Source of the DNA: Arthrobacter sp. EPSL27
GTDB lineage: Bacteria > Actinomycetota > Actinomycetes > Actinomycetales > Micrococcaceae
Direction: 5' to 3'
Length of the DNA: 47,189 bases
Assembly: GCF_001512305.1 (NCBI RefSeq)
Contig: NZ_LNUT01000008.1
Coordinates: forward strand, 1-47,189
Shown here: positions 24,168 through 32,324 of the stretch, piece after piece
Numbering within the stretch: the first letter of the stretch is position 1
Layout: each line of letters opens with the position of its first letter
Notes under the pieces: model-generated
What the model saw: only the letters and a program-made list of their open reading frames with translations
Database searches by the model: none
Told to the model about the DNA's origin: nothing
Made by a program: the position numbers and the translations under genes

Positions 24168-25409
24168 ATGAAAATCGCCGTCGTTGCCTTCGACACCCGC
24201 GGGGGCGTCCAACCCTATATCGCCCTCTCGGCCGGCCTGCAGGAGGCCGGCCATGAGGTCACGATGATCACCACCGCCGGATTCCGGAATCTGGTCAGCG
24301 GGCACGGCATCACCATGGCCGCTACCACCGGCGACACCGAGACCGCCGTCCGGGAGCTGGGCGGCGCGGCCGAGCTCAGTGCGCGCGAGCGTAACCGGTT
24401 CATGCGTGAACAGATGCGGGCAACTGTCGGGCAAACCACCGCCGAGGTCCTCGCCGCAGCCCAGGGCACAGAGGTCATCATGGCGGGCATCGGAGGCTCG
24501 CTCACCGGCCGGCCCGTGGCGGAGAAGCTCGGCGTCCCCTACCTGGAGGCGCACCTGCAGCCGCTCGGGCCACCCACCGCTGCCTTCCCCGGTCCGCTGC
24601 TGCCTCATGTGCCCACGTGGCTCGGCGGCGCCGGGCGCAAAGCCAGCCACCGGGTGACCGACCTCGCGGTGAAGTCCATGTTCGGCGATACCTCCCGGCG
24701 GATCCGGGCCGCCCTGGACCTTCCCGCGCGCCCGGCTCCGGTCGGCGGCCCCCTGCCGGCGGTCTACGGCTTCAGCCCCCACGTGGTGCCGCAACCTCCT
24801 GAGTGGGGTCCCCAGCGCAAGATCACCGGCTACTGGACTCTGCCGGCGGCTCCCGGCTGGGCGCCCCCTGCCGCGCTGACCGACTTCCTCGCCTCCGGAG
24901 CGCCACCGGTCTGCATCGGTTTCGGCAGTATGTCCAGCCGCGATCCCGAACAGCTCAGCGACCTGGTTCTCGAGGCCGTCCGGAGGGCACGCGTGCGGGC
25001 GGTCCTCCTGTCGGGATGGGGAGGGCTTGCCGGCCGCGGCGGCGATGACGTTTTCGTCACTGACGAGATTCCCCACGACTGGCTGTACCCAAAGATGGCC
25101 GCCGTGGTGCACCACGGCGGCGCCGGCACCACCGGCGCGGCACTCACCGCCGGAGTGCCCGCGGTAGTCATCCCCTTCGCAGTGGACCAGAGGTTCTGGG
25201 CCTCCCGCGTCGCCGGCCTGGGCGTTGGCCCGACACCCATCCCACGTAAACGGCTGACCGCTGACAACCTCACCGGCGCGCTCCGCGCCGCGACAACTGA
25301 CAGCGCCATGGCCCGTCGAGCGGCCGGCCTGGGTGCCCGGATCCGTGCCGAGGACGGCGTGTCCACAGCAGTCGACCACCTCAACGCATACTTCGGGGGT
25401 CGGACATAA
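24168..25409 (+). CDS. GT1-family UDP/TDP-glycosyltransferase
   Basis: A 413-residue two-Rossmann glycosyltransferase similar to sterol and vancomycin-type (MGT/Gtf) enzymes. The donor-binding C-terminal signature is strong: MAAVVHHGGAGTTGAALTAGVPAVVIPFAVDQRFWASRVAGLGVGP. The N-terminal loop reads FDTRGGVQP, where related Gtf enzymes have an Asp (GSRGD) proposed as catalytic base; here that position is G13. No aglycone biosynthesis genes are nearby. A good GAGGAG lies upstream of the ATG, unlike the leaderless neighbours. It is flanked by conserved genes and looks like an accessory insertion. The acceptor could be a lipid, a xenobiotic or an antibiotic. Confidence 0.82.
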   Translation: MKIAVVAFDTRGGVQPYIALSAGLQEAGHEVTMITTAGFRNLVSGHGITMAATTGDTETAVRELGGAAELSARERNRFMREQMRATVGQTTAEVLAAAQGTEVIMAGIGGSLTGRPVAEKLGVPYLEAHLQPLGPPTAAFPGPLLPHVPTWLGGAGRKASHRVTDLAVKSMFGDTSRRIRAALDLPARPAPVGGPLPAVYGFSPHVVPQPPEWGPQRKITGYWTLPAAPGWAPPAALTDFLASGAPPVCIGFGSMSSRDPEQLSDLVLEAVRRARVRAVLLSGWGGLAGRGGDDVFVTDEIPHDWLYPKMAAVVHHGGAGTTGAALTAGVPAVVIPFAVDQRFWASRVAGLGVGPTPIPRKRLTADNLTGALRAATTDSAMARRAAGLGARIRAEDGVSTAVDHLNAYFGGRT

Positions 25410-25456
25410 GCACAGGCACCGCCAGCCCCCGGCACGGCGCCGCCGGGCCGATCTAC

Positions 25457-25462
25457 TACGCT
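25457..25462 (+). promoter_or_regulatory. -10 element for the leaderless PHP gene
   Basis: TACGCT, 6 nt, then GTG 25469. Confidence 0.5.
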
Positions 25463-25468
25463 GGTGGG

Positions 25469-26314
25469 GTGAGGATCGACCTGCATGCCCACTCGAATGT
25501 TTCCGACGGCACCCAGCCCCCGGGCGCGGTGGTGGCCTCAGCCGCGGAGGCGGGGCTCGACGTCGTCGCCCTGACCGACCATGACTCCACTGACGGCTGG
25601 GCGGAGGCCACCGTGGCCGCCCGCGCCCACGGAGTGGCCCTGGTTCCCGGCATGGAGATTTCCTGCCGGACCTCGGAGGGCATCAGCGTCCACCTCCTGA
25701 GCTACCTGCACGACCCGGCGCACGCCGGGCTGCTGGAGGAAATCACCAAGGCCAAGGACGCCCGCTTCACCCGCGCCGAACGGATGGTCAGCCTGCTCGC
25801 CGAGGACTACCCGCTGAGCTGGGACGATGTCATCCACCACGTTGCGCCGGGGGCAACCCTGGGCCGGCCGCACATCGCCGACGCGCTGGTGGCCGCCGGG
25901 GTGGTCGCGGACCGCACCGAGGCGTTCGAGTCCATCCTGACCTCACACTCGCGCTACTTTGTGCAGCATTACGCGCCGGACCCGGCCCATGCCGTCGCGC
26001 TGGTCCGTGCGGCCGGCGGGGTTCCGGTGTTCGCCCATCCGGTGGCGTCCTCCCGCGGGCGGATCGTGGGGGAGGGCACCTACCGGAACATGATCGACGC
26101 CGGCCTGGCCGGGCTGGAAATCTACCACCGGGACAACCCGGAGGAGGGCCGGGCATTCCTGCGCAGGCTCGCGGACCGGCACGGGCTGCTGGTCACGGGC
26201 TCCTCCGACTACCACGGGGCCGGGAAGCCGAACCTGCTGGGCGAGAACCTGACCTCCCCGGAGGTCTTCGCCAGCATCGAGGAACAGGGCACCGGGACCG
26301 CCGTCGTGCGCTGA
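25469..26314 (+). CDS. PHP-domain phosphoesterase (nucleoside 3',5'-bisphosphate phosphatase / RNase AM type)
   Basis: A 281-residue metal-dependent phosphatase. The PHP motifs are complete: DLHAHSNVSDGT, ALTDHDSTDGW, PGMEISC, LGRPHIADAL, VFAHP and GSSDYHG. Related proteins (E. coli YciV, Chromobacterium Cv1693) remove the 3' phosphate from 3',5'-bisphosphonucleotides and trim short RNAs. The GTG start follows TACGCT by 6 nt (leaderless). It converges with the DNA methyltransferase, 5 nt between stops. Exact substrate is by family analogy. Confidence 0.87.
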   Translation: MRIDLHAHSNVSDGTQPPGAVVASAAEAGLDVVALTDHDSTDGWAEATVAARAHGVALVPGMEISCRTSEGISVHLLSYLHDPAHAGLLEEITKAKDARFTRAERMVSLLAEDYPLSWDDVIHHVAPGATLGRPHIADALVAAGVVADRTEAFESILTSHSRYFVQHYAPDPAHAVALVRAAGGVPVFAHPVASSRGRIVGEGTYRNMIDAGLAGLEIYHRDNPEEGRAFLRRLADRHGLLVTGSSDYHGAGKPNLLGENLTSPEVFASIEEQGTGTAVVR

Positions 26315-26319
26315 AAGGG

Positions 26320-27192
26320 TCAGGCGCCCGGGAAGACGGTGAAGTCGGCGTGCCGGGCGAGGCGCTTGGCCATCACGTCGATCGCGGGCTGGTTCTGGTC
26401 CACGCAGACAAACTTCCGGTCGAGCTTCGCGGCGACAGCCCCGAGCGTTCCCGAGCCGGCGAAAAAGTCCAGGCACCAGTCGCCGGGGCGGCTGGAGGCC
26501 GCCACCACACGGCGGATCAGCCCTTCGGGTTTCTGCGTCGGGTAGCCCGTCTTCTCCTTCCCGGTGGGGGAGACGATGGTGTGCCACCAGACATCGGTGG
26601 GCAGCTTCCCCAGCTCTCGTTTGGCCGGGGTCACCAGGCCGGGCGCCATGTACGGTTCCCGGTCCACTTCGGCACTGTCGAAGTGGTACTTCGCGGGGTT
26701 CTTGACGTACACGAGGATGTTGTCGTGCTTGGTGGGCCAGCGGTACTTGGCCCGGGCACCGTAGTCGTAGGCCCAGATGATCTCGTTCAGGAAGCATTCA
26801 CGGCCGAAGATGGCGTCCAGCATCACCTTGGCGTAGTGCACCTCGCGGTAGTCCAGGTGCAGGTACAGGGTGCCGTCGTCGGCGAGCAGCCGCCACGCCT
26901 CGACCAGCCGCGGCTCCAGGAAGGACCAGTAGTCGCTGAACGCGTCGTCGTACTTGTGCAGGGCGCCCTTGATCGTGTCGTAGGACCGCCCCTTGAACCC
27001 GACCCGGTCGCCGTCGCCGCCGGCGTTGAGCACCATCCTGGTTTCCTGGCGCTTCTGGACCCGGCCGGTGTTGAAAGGCGGGTCCACGTAAATCAGTGTG
27101 AAGGCGCCGTCCGGCAGCGTCGGGAGGTACTCCGCGTTGTCCGCGTGTACCACCAGATTGCTGCCGTCCGGCGCCCAGACGGTCTCAGCCAT
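26320..27192 (-). CDS. Solitary DNA methyltransferase (N6-adenine or N4-cytosine)
   Basis: A 290-residue N6_N4_Mtase-family enzyme. The catalytic motif IV is DPPF (residues 37-40, IYVDPPFNTG) near the N-terminus and the SAM-binding FxGxG (DFFAGSGTLG) near residue 245, giving the beta-group order. A TKHDNILVYVKNP and GYPTQKPEGLIRRVV segment is typical. No restriction endonuclease, specificity subunit or Vsr gene is near, so it is an orphan, possibly epigenetic. It sits 8 nt behind a DEAD-box helicase gene and is likely cotranscribed with it. The recognition sequence cannot be read from the protein. Confidence 0.85.
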   Translation of the reverse strand: MAETVWAPDGSNLVVHADNAEYLPTLPDGAFTLIYVDPPFNTGRVQKRQETRMVLNAGGDGDRVGFKGRSYDTIKGALHKYDDAFSDYWSFLEPRLVEAWRLLADDGTLYLHLDYREVHYAKVMLDAIFGRECFLNEIIWAYDYGARAKYRWPTKHDNILVYVKNPAKYHFDSAEVDREPYMAPGLVTPAKRELGKLPTDVWWHTIVSPTGKEKTGYPTQKPEGLIRRVVAASSRPGDWCLDFFAGSGTLGAVAAKLDRKFVCVDQNQPAIDVMAKRLARHADFTVFPGA

Positions 27193-27200
27193 GCAGGGGC

Positions 27201-28958
27201 TTAGGCCTCGGTGCTGTTTGCCGGAGCCCCGGCCTGCGCCTCGCCGGCCACCACTTCGCCGTTGCGGCGGCGGGTCCGGGTACGGCGGCGGGCGCGGGTG
27301 GCACGGTCAACTTCAGTCGGCGCGCTTGCGGCGGACCGGGCCGGAGCCTCGGCGGCGGGGCCGGTGGTGGCTTCCGCCTCGGCCGGACGGCGACGGCGGT
27401 CACCGGAGCGCACGCTGTCCTTGCTGCCGCCGCTGCGGCGGGATTCACGGCCGCCGTCGCGGGTTGCGCCCTCGCGGGAGCCTCCGCGGCTTCCGCTCCG
27501 GCCGCCGGCCTCGCGGGCAGCGCCCTGGCCACTGGTCTTTGCGCCGGTTTGTCCGCTGCCGCGGGTGGTGTTCTTCTTGCCGGTCTCGCCCAGGTCCTCA
27601 AGGACTTCGGCGTCGACGCCGGCCAGGACGCGCTTGTCGCGGGGCAGCCGTCCCTTGGTGCCTGCGGGGATGTCGAGGTCCTCGAAGAGGTGCGGCGAGG
27701 ACGAGTAGGTCTCCACCGGCTCGGGCACGCTCAGGCCCAGGGCCTTGTTGATCAGGCCCCAGCGCGGCATGTCGTCCCAGTCGACGAAGGTGACGGCCGT
27801 GCCCTTGTTGCCTGCACGGCCGGTGCGGCCGACGCGGTGCAGGTAGATCTTCTCGTCCTCAACGCACTGGTAGTTGATGACGTGCGTGACGTCGTCGACG
27901 TCCATGCCGCGGGCGGCGACGTCGGTGGCCACAAGGACGTCCACCTTGTTGTTGCGGAACGCGCGGAGGGCCTGCTCGCGGGCGCCCTGGCCCAGGTCGC
28001 CGTGGATGGCGGCGGCGGCAAAGCCGCGGTCCACGAGTTCCTCGGCAACCTTCGCGGCCGTGCGCTTGGTCTTCGTGAAGATGATGGTGCGTCCGCGGCC
28101 CCGGGCCTGCAGGATGCGGGCGACGACCTCCACCTTGTCCATGCTGTGGGCACGGTAGATGAGCTGGCGGATGTCGCGCTTGGTGAGGCCCTCGTCATCC
28201 GGGTCGGCGGCACGGATGTGGGTGGGCTGGGTCATGTAGCGCCGTGCCATGGCGATGACCGGGCCGGGCATCGTGGCGGAGAACAGCAGCGTCTGGCGGA
28301 CCGGCGGCGTGCCGGCGATGAGGGTCTCGACGTCGGGCAGGAAGCCCAGGTCCAGCATCTCGTCGGCCTCGTCCAGGATGACCATCTTGACGTTCTTCAG
28401 CACGAGGTGCTTCTGCTTGTAGAGGTCGATCAGGCGGCCGGGCGTGCCGACAACCACCTCGACGCCCTGCTGCAGCGCCTCGATCTGGGGCTCGTAGGCA
28501 CGGCCGCCGTAGATGGTGGCGATGCGGGCGTTGCGCTTGCGGGCGGCGTTCTGCAGGTCGCTGGCAACCTGGACGGCCAGTTCGCGGGTGGGCACGATCA
28601 CCAGGGCCTGCGGGGCGCCCGGGGCGGGCAGCTTCTCGTAGCCGGCGTCATCGCGGCCGACCACGCGCTGCAGCGCCGGGATGCCGAAGCCGAGGGTCTT
28701 GCCCGTGCCGGTCTTCGCTTGGCCGATGATGTCGTGGCCGCCCAGGGCGACGGGCAGCGTCATGGCCTGGATGGGGAAGGGGTGGGTGATGCCGGCGTCC
28801 GCGAGGGACTCCACAATGTCCGCGCGGACGTTGTAGTCGGCGAAGGTCTTCTCGGCGATCTCGTGCGGCTTCTCGTCCGAGATGATGGTCTCTTCCGGCT
28901 CGATCGTTTCCGTTCCGGATTCGTCGGTCAGAAGCTGGTGCGTGTGCAATTCACTCAA
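27201..28958 (-). CDS. DEAD-box ATP-dependent RNA helicase (RhlE/DeaD-like, Rv3211-type)
   Basis: A 585-residue helicase. Motifs in order: Q-motif PFPIQAMTLPVAL, I AKTGTGKT, Ia PTRELAVQ, Ib TPGRLID, II LDEADEML, III FSATMPG, IV TIIFTKTK, V ATDVAARGMDVDDV, VI HRVGRTGRAGNKG. The last 130 residues are a disordered Arg/Gly/Ser-rich RNA-binding tail ending in a basic RRRTRTRRRNG stretch. It probably unwinds structured RNA in ribosome assembly or mRNA decay; an RNB nuclease gene lies just upstream. The start is TTG 28958 with AAGGAA 8 nt before. It is preceded by a long leader with a small ORF. Confidence 0.93.
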   Translation of the reverse strand: MSELHTHQLLTDESGTETIEPEETIISDEKPHEIAEKTFADYNVRADIVESLADAGITHPFPIQAMTLPVALGGHDIIGQAKTGTGKTLGFGIPALQRVVGRDDAGYEKLPAPGAPQALVIVPTRELAVQVASDLQNAARKRNARIATIYGGRAYEPQIEALQQGVEVVVGTPGRLIDLYKQKHLVLKNVKMVILDEADEMLDLGFLPDVETLIAGTPPVRQTLLFSATMPGPVIAMARRYMTQPTHIRAADPDDEGLTKRDIRQLIYRAHSMDKVEVVARILQARGRGRTIIFTKTKRTAAKVAEELVDRGFAAAAIHGDLGQGAREQALRAFRNNKVDVLVATDVAARGMDVDDVTHVINYQCVEDEKIYLHRVGRTGRAGNKGTAVTFVDWDDMPRWGLINKALGLSVPEPVETYSSSPHLFEDLDIPAGTKGRLPRDKRVLAGVDAEVLEDLGETGKKNTTRGSGQTGAKTSGQGAAREAGGRSGSRGGSREGATRDGGRESRRSGGSKDSVRSGDRRRRPAEAEATTGPAAEAPARSAASAPTEVDRATRARRRTRTRRRNGEVVAGEAQAGAPANSTEA

Positions 28959-29259
28959 CTGGGAGTTTCCTTATTCATTTTGGGCTGCGGTGCTTGCTCA
29001 ACGGGGCCGGCCGGGTGGCCGTTCCGGAGCACGCTCGGGCGCGCAGGCAAATCCAGTGGAAGCCGATCGCGGGCTATCTAAATGCTGGCACTGGGGACCA
29101 GCTGGTCTGACTCAAGATCGCGTAGGGGCGGGCTTGTTGAATTCGAAAATCGAGGAAATCAACGACCGGGCATCCATATCTACCCTTCCAGTCTAGCCGT
29201 ATGCGGCAAGGATCCCCGACTGCGGCCGCCGGCGGCGCGTGGGAAACGCCGTCCGGGGC
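28959..29259 (-). promoter_or_regulatory. Long 5' leader of the DEAD-box helicase gene
   Basis: The 301-bp gap without a large gene. A -10-like TAGACT (29195-29190, minus strand) predicts a start near 29183 and a leader of about 225 nt. The upstream end includes GC-rich sequence after the RNB stop. The leader holds the small ORF at 29177-29112. Long leaders are common for cold-induced helicases, but nothing here proves temperature control. Confidence 0.4.
29112..29177 (-). CDS. Candidate 21-aa leader peptide upstream of the helicase
   Basis: ATG 29177 to TGA 29112, beginning MDARSLISSIFEFNK. It starts 12 nt after TAGACT, about 6 nt from the predicted mRNA 5' end, with no Shine-Dalgarno. It ends 150 nt before the helicase start. 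Lower GC than its surroundings. Confidence 0.3.
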   Translation of the reverse strand: MDARSLISSIFEFNKPAPTRS

Positions 29260-30768
29260 CTAACCCACCAGCTCCAGCCGGATCTCCCGGGTGGCGATGT
29301 CGGCGGACACAATCCGCACCCGGACCTGGGTTCCGGGCTCCAGTTCCCCCGGGCAGCGGGCCGTCACCGCAGGCTCGGCGATCTGCACGATCCCGGAGGG
29401 GCCGTTGCCGTTGCCGTTCTTGCCGTTGCCGTTTTTCCCGTTGCCATTCTTACCGTCGGTGCTTTTCCCGTTGCGGGGGTTCTTGGAGCCCGAGATGACG
29501 ACGGCGTCGAACTCCTGGCCGATGTGGTTGACCAGCAGCGCGGCTTCCACGGTATCCAGGGAGAGGCGCTCCAGCTTCGCGGCCAGCTGGTCCGAGGCCG
29601 CCATGATCGAGGGCAGGGAAGGCAGGGCCTCCCGGGCCCACGCCGGCACGGCCGCGCCGTTGCTGAGCGCCTCGCAGATGACCAGCACAAAGCGGTCCAC
29701 CAGACGGCGGAGCGGGGCGGTGGAATGCGCGTACGCGGCGCCGATGGCGGCCTGGACAGCAGCCTCCGGGACCGATCCGTCGAACGGTGTGTAGCCCGCG
29801 CCGCGGAACAGCATGCCGGCCGAGTGCACGATCGCCAGCTGCTGCGGGTCGGTGGGGTCGAGGGTGCGCAGATACTCCCCGTAGTTGACTTCGCCGTCCC
29901 AGGGTTTGCCCAGAGCGTGCGTCTGGCGGTGGAAGTGCGCCAGCGAGGCGGCGTCCGGGGCCGGCATGGTCCGCAGGATGCCGACTTTGCCCTCCAGCAT
30001 GATCCCGGCGGCCGCCATTCCCGTCATCAGCGAAATCTGCGCATTCCAGTCCTCGACCGGCAGGGCAGGGGCAGCGACAATGCGATAGCCGCCGTCGGGC
30101 AGCTGTTCGATTTCCTGTTCCGGCATGTTCAGGCTGGCGCCTCCGCGGAGGCGCTCCAGCTCCACCCGTTTCATCCCGACTTCCCGGAGCAGCTCCAGCA
30201 CGGGCGCGGCCGTGCCGGCGTCAAGGTCCGCCTGCACCCCGGCATAGCTGAGCTTCGCCCGGCTGCGGACCGTGGCCCGGCGGACCTGCACCGCAGAGAC
30301 CTCGGCTACGGCGTCCAGCTCGAACTCCCACACAAAAGCGGCACAGAGCTGCCCCGCCAGCAGGCTTCCGGCTTCTTCGCTGATGACCTCAGGGTGCAGC
30401 GGGATCCGGCCGTCCGGGGTGTAAATGGTCTGGCCGCGGCGGCGGGTTTCGGCGTCGAGCGCCCCGCCGGGGGCCACGAAGGAGGGGACGTCCGCGTTCG
30501 CGTAAAAGACCTTGTAGCCCTCGCCGGAGCGGTCGATAAAGAGGGCCTGGTCCAGGTCGGTGGAGGACGCCGGATCGATGGTGACGAACTCGATGTGGGT
30601 GAAATCCAGCTCCGGCAGCCGGTGGTTGGCCACGGCTTCTTTGGCCTCCCGCAGCACATCCTCGGGGAACGGCCCCGGCAGCTCGAGCGTGGTCCGCAGG
30701 GCGCTCAGCGCCTCCGCCAGTTGGTTTTCCTGCCGGTGGACACTCGGGGTCAGGCGATGATGGGACAC
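29260..30768 (-). CDS. RNB-domain exoribonuclease (RNase II/R family)
   Basis: A 502-residue protein built mainly of one RNB catalytic domain. The active-site acidic cluster is in THIEFVTIDPASSTDLDQALFIDR (about residues 55-78), and YKVFYANADVPSFVAPGGALDAETRRRGQTIYTPD follows as in RNase II. N-terminal cold-shock domains of RNase II/R are missing, and the C-terminal S1-like segment is short. This compact form is usual in actinobacteria. A KNGNG repeat (29407-29451) separates the RNB part from the C-terminal beta region. The GTG 30768 follows TAATCT by 7 nt. Divergent from the MiaE-like gene. Confidence 0.9.
   Translation of the reverse strand: MSHHRLTPSVHRQENQLAEALSALRTTLELPGPFPEDVLREAKEAVANHRLPELDFTHIEFVTIDPASSTDLDQALFIDRSGEGYKVFYANADVPSFVAPGGALDAETRRRGQTIYTPDGRIPLHPEVISEEAGSLLAGQLCAAFVWEFELDAVAEVSAVQVRRATVRSRAKLSYAGVQADLDAGTAAPVLELLREVGMKRVELERLRGGASLNMPEQEIEQLPDGGYRIVAAPALPVEDWNAQISLMTGMAAAGIMLEGKVGILRTMPAPDAASLAHFHRQTHALGKPWDGEVNYGEYLRTLDPTDPQQLAIVHSAGMLFRGAGYTPFDGSVPEAAVQAAIGAAYAHSTAPLRRLVDRFVLVICEALSNGAAVPAWAREALPSLPSIMAASDQLAAKLERLSLDTVEAALLVNHIGQEFDAVVISGSKNPRNGKSTDGKNGNGKNGNGKNGNGNGPSGIVQIAEPAVTARCPGELEPGTQVRVRIVSADIATREIRLELVG
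29407..29451 (-). repeat. 15-bp tandem repeat in the RNB nuclease
   Basis: Three in-frame 15-bp units each encoding KNGNG (followed by a further NG), between the RNB domain and the C-terminal segment. Confidence 0.85.
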
Positions 30769-30775
30769 GAAAATC

Positions 30776-30781
30776 AGATTA
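30776..30781 (-). promoter_or_regulatory. -10 element for the leaderless RNB gene
   Basis: TAATCT on the minus strand, 7 nt before GTG. Confidence 0.5.
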
Positions 30782-30797
30782 GCTTCATTTGCGCCAT

Positions 30798-30803
30798 TAG
30801 TCT
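30798..30803 (+). promoter_or_regulatory. -10 element for the leaderless MiaE-like gene
   Basis: TAGTCT, 6 nt, then ATG 30810; only 41 nt separate the two divergent start codons. Confidence 0.5.
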
Positions 30804-30809
30804 TGGAAG

Positions 30810-31481
30810 ATGACCACCTCCCAGGCTGATCCTGCCCGTTACAACAGCTTCCTGAAGGATCTGCTGGGCGTCATGGCCTATGGCGAACTGTCCGCCTTCG
30901 AACGGCTCTCCTCCGACGCCCGGTATTCGCCGTCCCTGCACGACCGCGCGGTGCTGGGCCGGCTGGCGGTGATCGAATTCCAGCACTACGAACTGGTGAG
31001 CGCCCGGCTCGACGCCATGGGGCTCGACCCGGAGGCGGCCATGGTGCCGTTCCAGCCGTCCGTGGACCACTTCCACGAACGCACCCGCCCCGCGGACTGG
31101 TACGAATCCCTCATGAAGGCCTACGTGATCGACACGGTCTCCGCCGACTTCTACCGCGCCATTTCGCGGCACGTCGACGAGGAGACCCGGGCCCTGGTGG
31201 AGCACATCCAGGCCGACGAGGAGGCCACGGCAGTGCTGCGGGAGCGGCTTAAGGCGGCCCTTGCCGATGACCCGCGGCTGGCGTCACGGCTGGCGCTGTG
31301 GGGCAGGCGCCTGCTCGGTGAGGCCCTGACCCAGGCGCAGCGGGTGAGCGTCGAGCACGGGTTTGTCGGCGGCCTGGCCGGCGCCGACGGGGACAGCGCC
31401 GCGGAGCTGGCCCGCGGTCTTATGGCGGAGCTGGCGGCCAACCACTCCCGCCGGATGACGCAGCTGGGCCTGACCGGCTGA
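30810..31481 (+). CDS. Ferritin-like MiaE-type protein (Rv3210c-like)
   Basis: A 223-residue all-helical protein of the MiaE_2 ferritin-like group. Helices carry Glu and His residues fit for a di-iron site: MAYGELSAFERL (Glu), AVIEFQHYELV (ExxH), AYVIDTVSADFYRAI and a fourth helix with EHGFVGGLAG. MiaE hydroxylates isopentenyl groups on tRNA A37, but this subfamily has not been shown to do so. In M. tuberculosis the homologue Rv3210c neighbours the helicase Rv3211. Leaderless start as judged by TAGTCT. Confidence 0.75.
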   Translation: MTTSQADPARYNSFLKDLLGVMAYGELSAFERLSSDARYSPSLHDRAVLGRLAVIEFQHYELVSARLDAMGLDPEAAMVPFQPSVDHFHERTRPADWYESLMKAYVIDTVSADFYRAISRHVDEETRALVEHIQADEEATAVLRERLKAALADDPRLASRLALWGRRLLGEALTQAQRVSVEHGFVGGLAGADGDSAAELARGLMAELAANHSRRMTQLGLTG

Positions 31482-31514
31482 TCGGGCCTGCCGGGCTGGG
31501 CCTGGCGGCCGGGG

Positions 31515-32174
31515 TCAGTTCGCTGCGGCGTCGAGTGCTTCCAGCAGGGCTCCGGCGGCTGCCGCGGGATCATCGGCCTCGGTGATGGCGCGGACCACCA
31601 CAATCCGGCGGGCACCCGCCAGCACCACCTGCTCCACGTTCCCGAGGTCGATGCCGCCAATCGCGAACCACGGCACAGCCGGGTCCATAGCTGCCGCGTA
31701 CTCCACCAGCTCCAGCCCGACCCCGGCGCGTCCCGGCTTGGTGGGTGTGGCCCACACTGGGCCTACACAGAAGTAGTCCAGTCCGTCGCCGGCGGACGCA
31801 GACGCGATGGCCGCATCCACCTGCTCCGGCGTGTGGGTGGACAGCCCGATCCTGGTGTCCGCGCCCAGGAAGCCCCGGGCCGCCCCGACGGGGAGGTCCT
31901 TCTGCCCGATGTGGAACACCGGGGCGCCGGACAGCGACGCGAGGTCCGCCCGGTCATTGACGGACCAGAACCGGCCGTGGCGCTGCGCCGCCTGCTTCAG
32001 GACGTCCAGGAGCTCCAGCTCTTCGGCTGCCTCCAGCGACTTGTCGCGCAGCTGGATGATGTCGACACCGCCGGCGAAGGCCGCGTCCACAAAGTCAGCG
32101 AAGTCACCGCGGTCCTGCCGGGCGTCGGTGCAAAGGTACAGGCGGGCAGTGGTGGGGACGGCATCCTGGCTCAT
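31515..32174 (-). CDS. thiE: Thiamin-phosphate synthase
   Basis: A 219-residue TIM-barrel enzyme joining HMP-PP and thiazole phosphate to thiamin phosphate. Motifs include DIIQLRDKSLEA (pyrophosphate contact), FWSVNDRADLA, VFHIGQKDLPV, GLSTHTPEQV, FCVGPVWATPTKPG and VPWFAIGGIDLGNV. The ATG 32174 is 6 nt after TAGGCT, with no Shine-Dalgarno, so thiE is likely leaderless and not under the TPP riboswitch, which serves the divergent thiO-thiS-thiG operon. Confidence 0.93.
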   Translation of the reverse strand: MSQDAVPTTARLYLCTDARQDRGDFADFVDAAFAGGVDIIQLRDKSLEAAEELELLDVLKQAAQRHGRFWSVNDRADLASLSGAPVFHIGQKDLPVGAARGFLGADTRIGLSTHTPEQVDAAIASASAGDGLDYFCVGPVWATPTKPGRAGVGLELVEYAAAMDPAVPWFAIGGIDLGNVEQVVLAGARRIVVVRAITEADDPAAAAGALLEALDAAAN

Positions 32175-32180
32175 GCCCCC

Positions 32181-32186
32181 AGCCTA
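32181..32186 (-). promoter_or_regulatory. -10 element for leaderless thiE
   Basis: TAGGCT on the minus strand, 6 nt before the ATG. Confidence 0.5.
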
Positions 32187-32193
32187 GTTCCTC

Positions 32194-32199
32194 TACACT
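32194..32199 (+). promoter_or_regulatory. -10 element for the thiOSG operon
   Basis: TACACT just upstream of the TPP aptamer; a start at about 32206 would place the riboswitch at the mRNA 5' end. Confidence 0.45.
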
Positions 32200-32205
32200 G
32201 GGCGC

Positions 32206-32318
32206 ATACCGCGGGAGCCCGCCGCCGCCGCACGCCCCTGGCGTCCGGAGCGGCAGGCTGAGAGGGCGTCAGAGCCGACCGCTTGACCTGATCCGGTTAG
32301 TACCGGCGTAGGGAAGGA
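32206..32318 (+). promoter_or_regulatory. TPP (thi-box) riboswitch
   Basis: The conserved cores are GGCTGAGAG (32256-32264), CTTGACCTGATC (32282-32293) and GTACCGGCGTAGGGAA (32300-32315), with GGGAGCCC upstream for P2. The aptamer ends about 7 nt before ATG 32325, and the GGGAAGGA Shine-Dalgarno overlaps its 3' end, so thiamin pyrophosphate probably blocks translation of thiO directly. Boundaries are approximate. Confidence 0.9.
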
Positions 32319-32324
32319 ATACCC

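Noticed and set aside
24168..26314. Natural product biosynthetic cluster around the glycosyltransferase
   Set aside because: No synthase, tailoring, transport or resistance genes nearby; neighbours are housekeeping.
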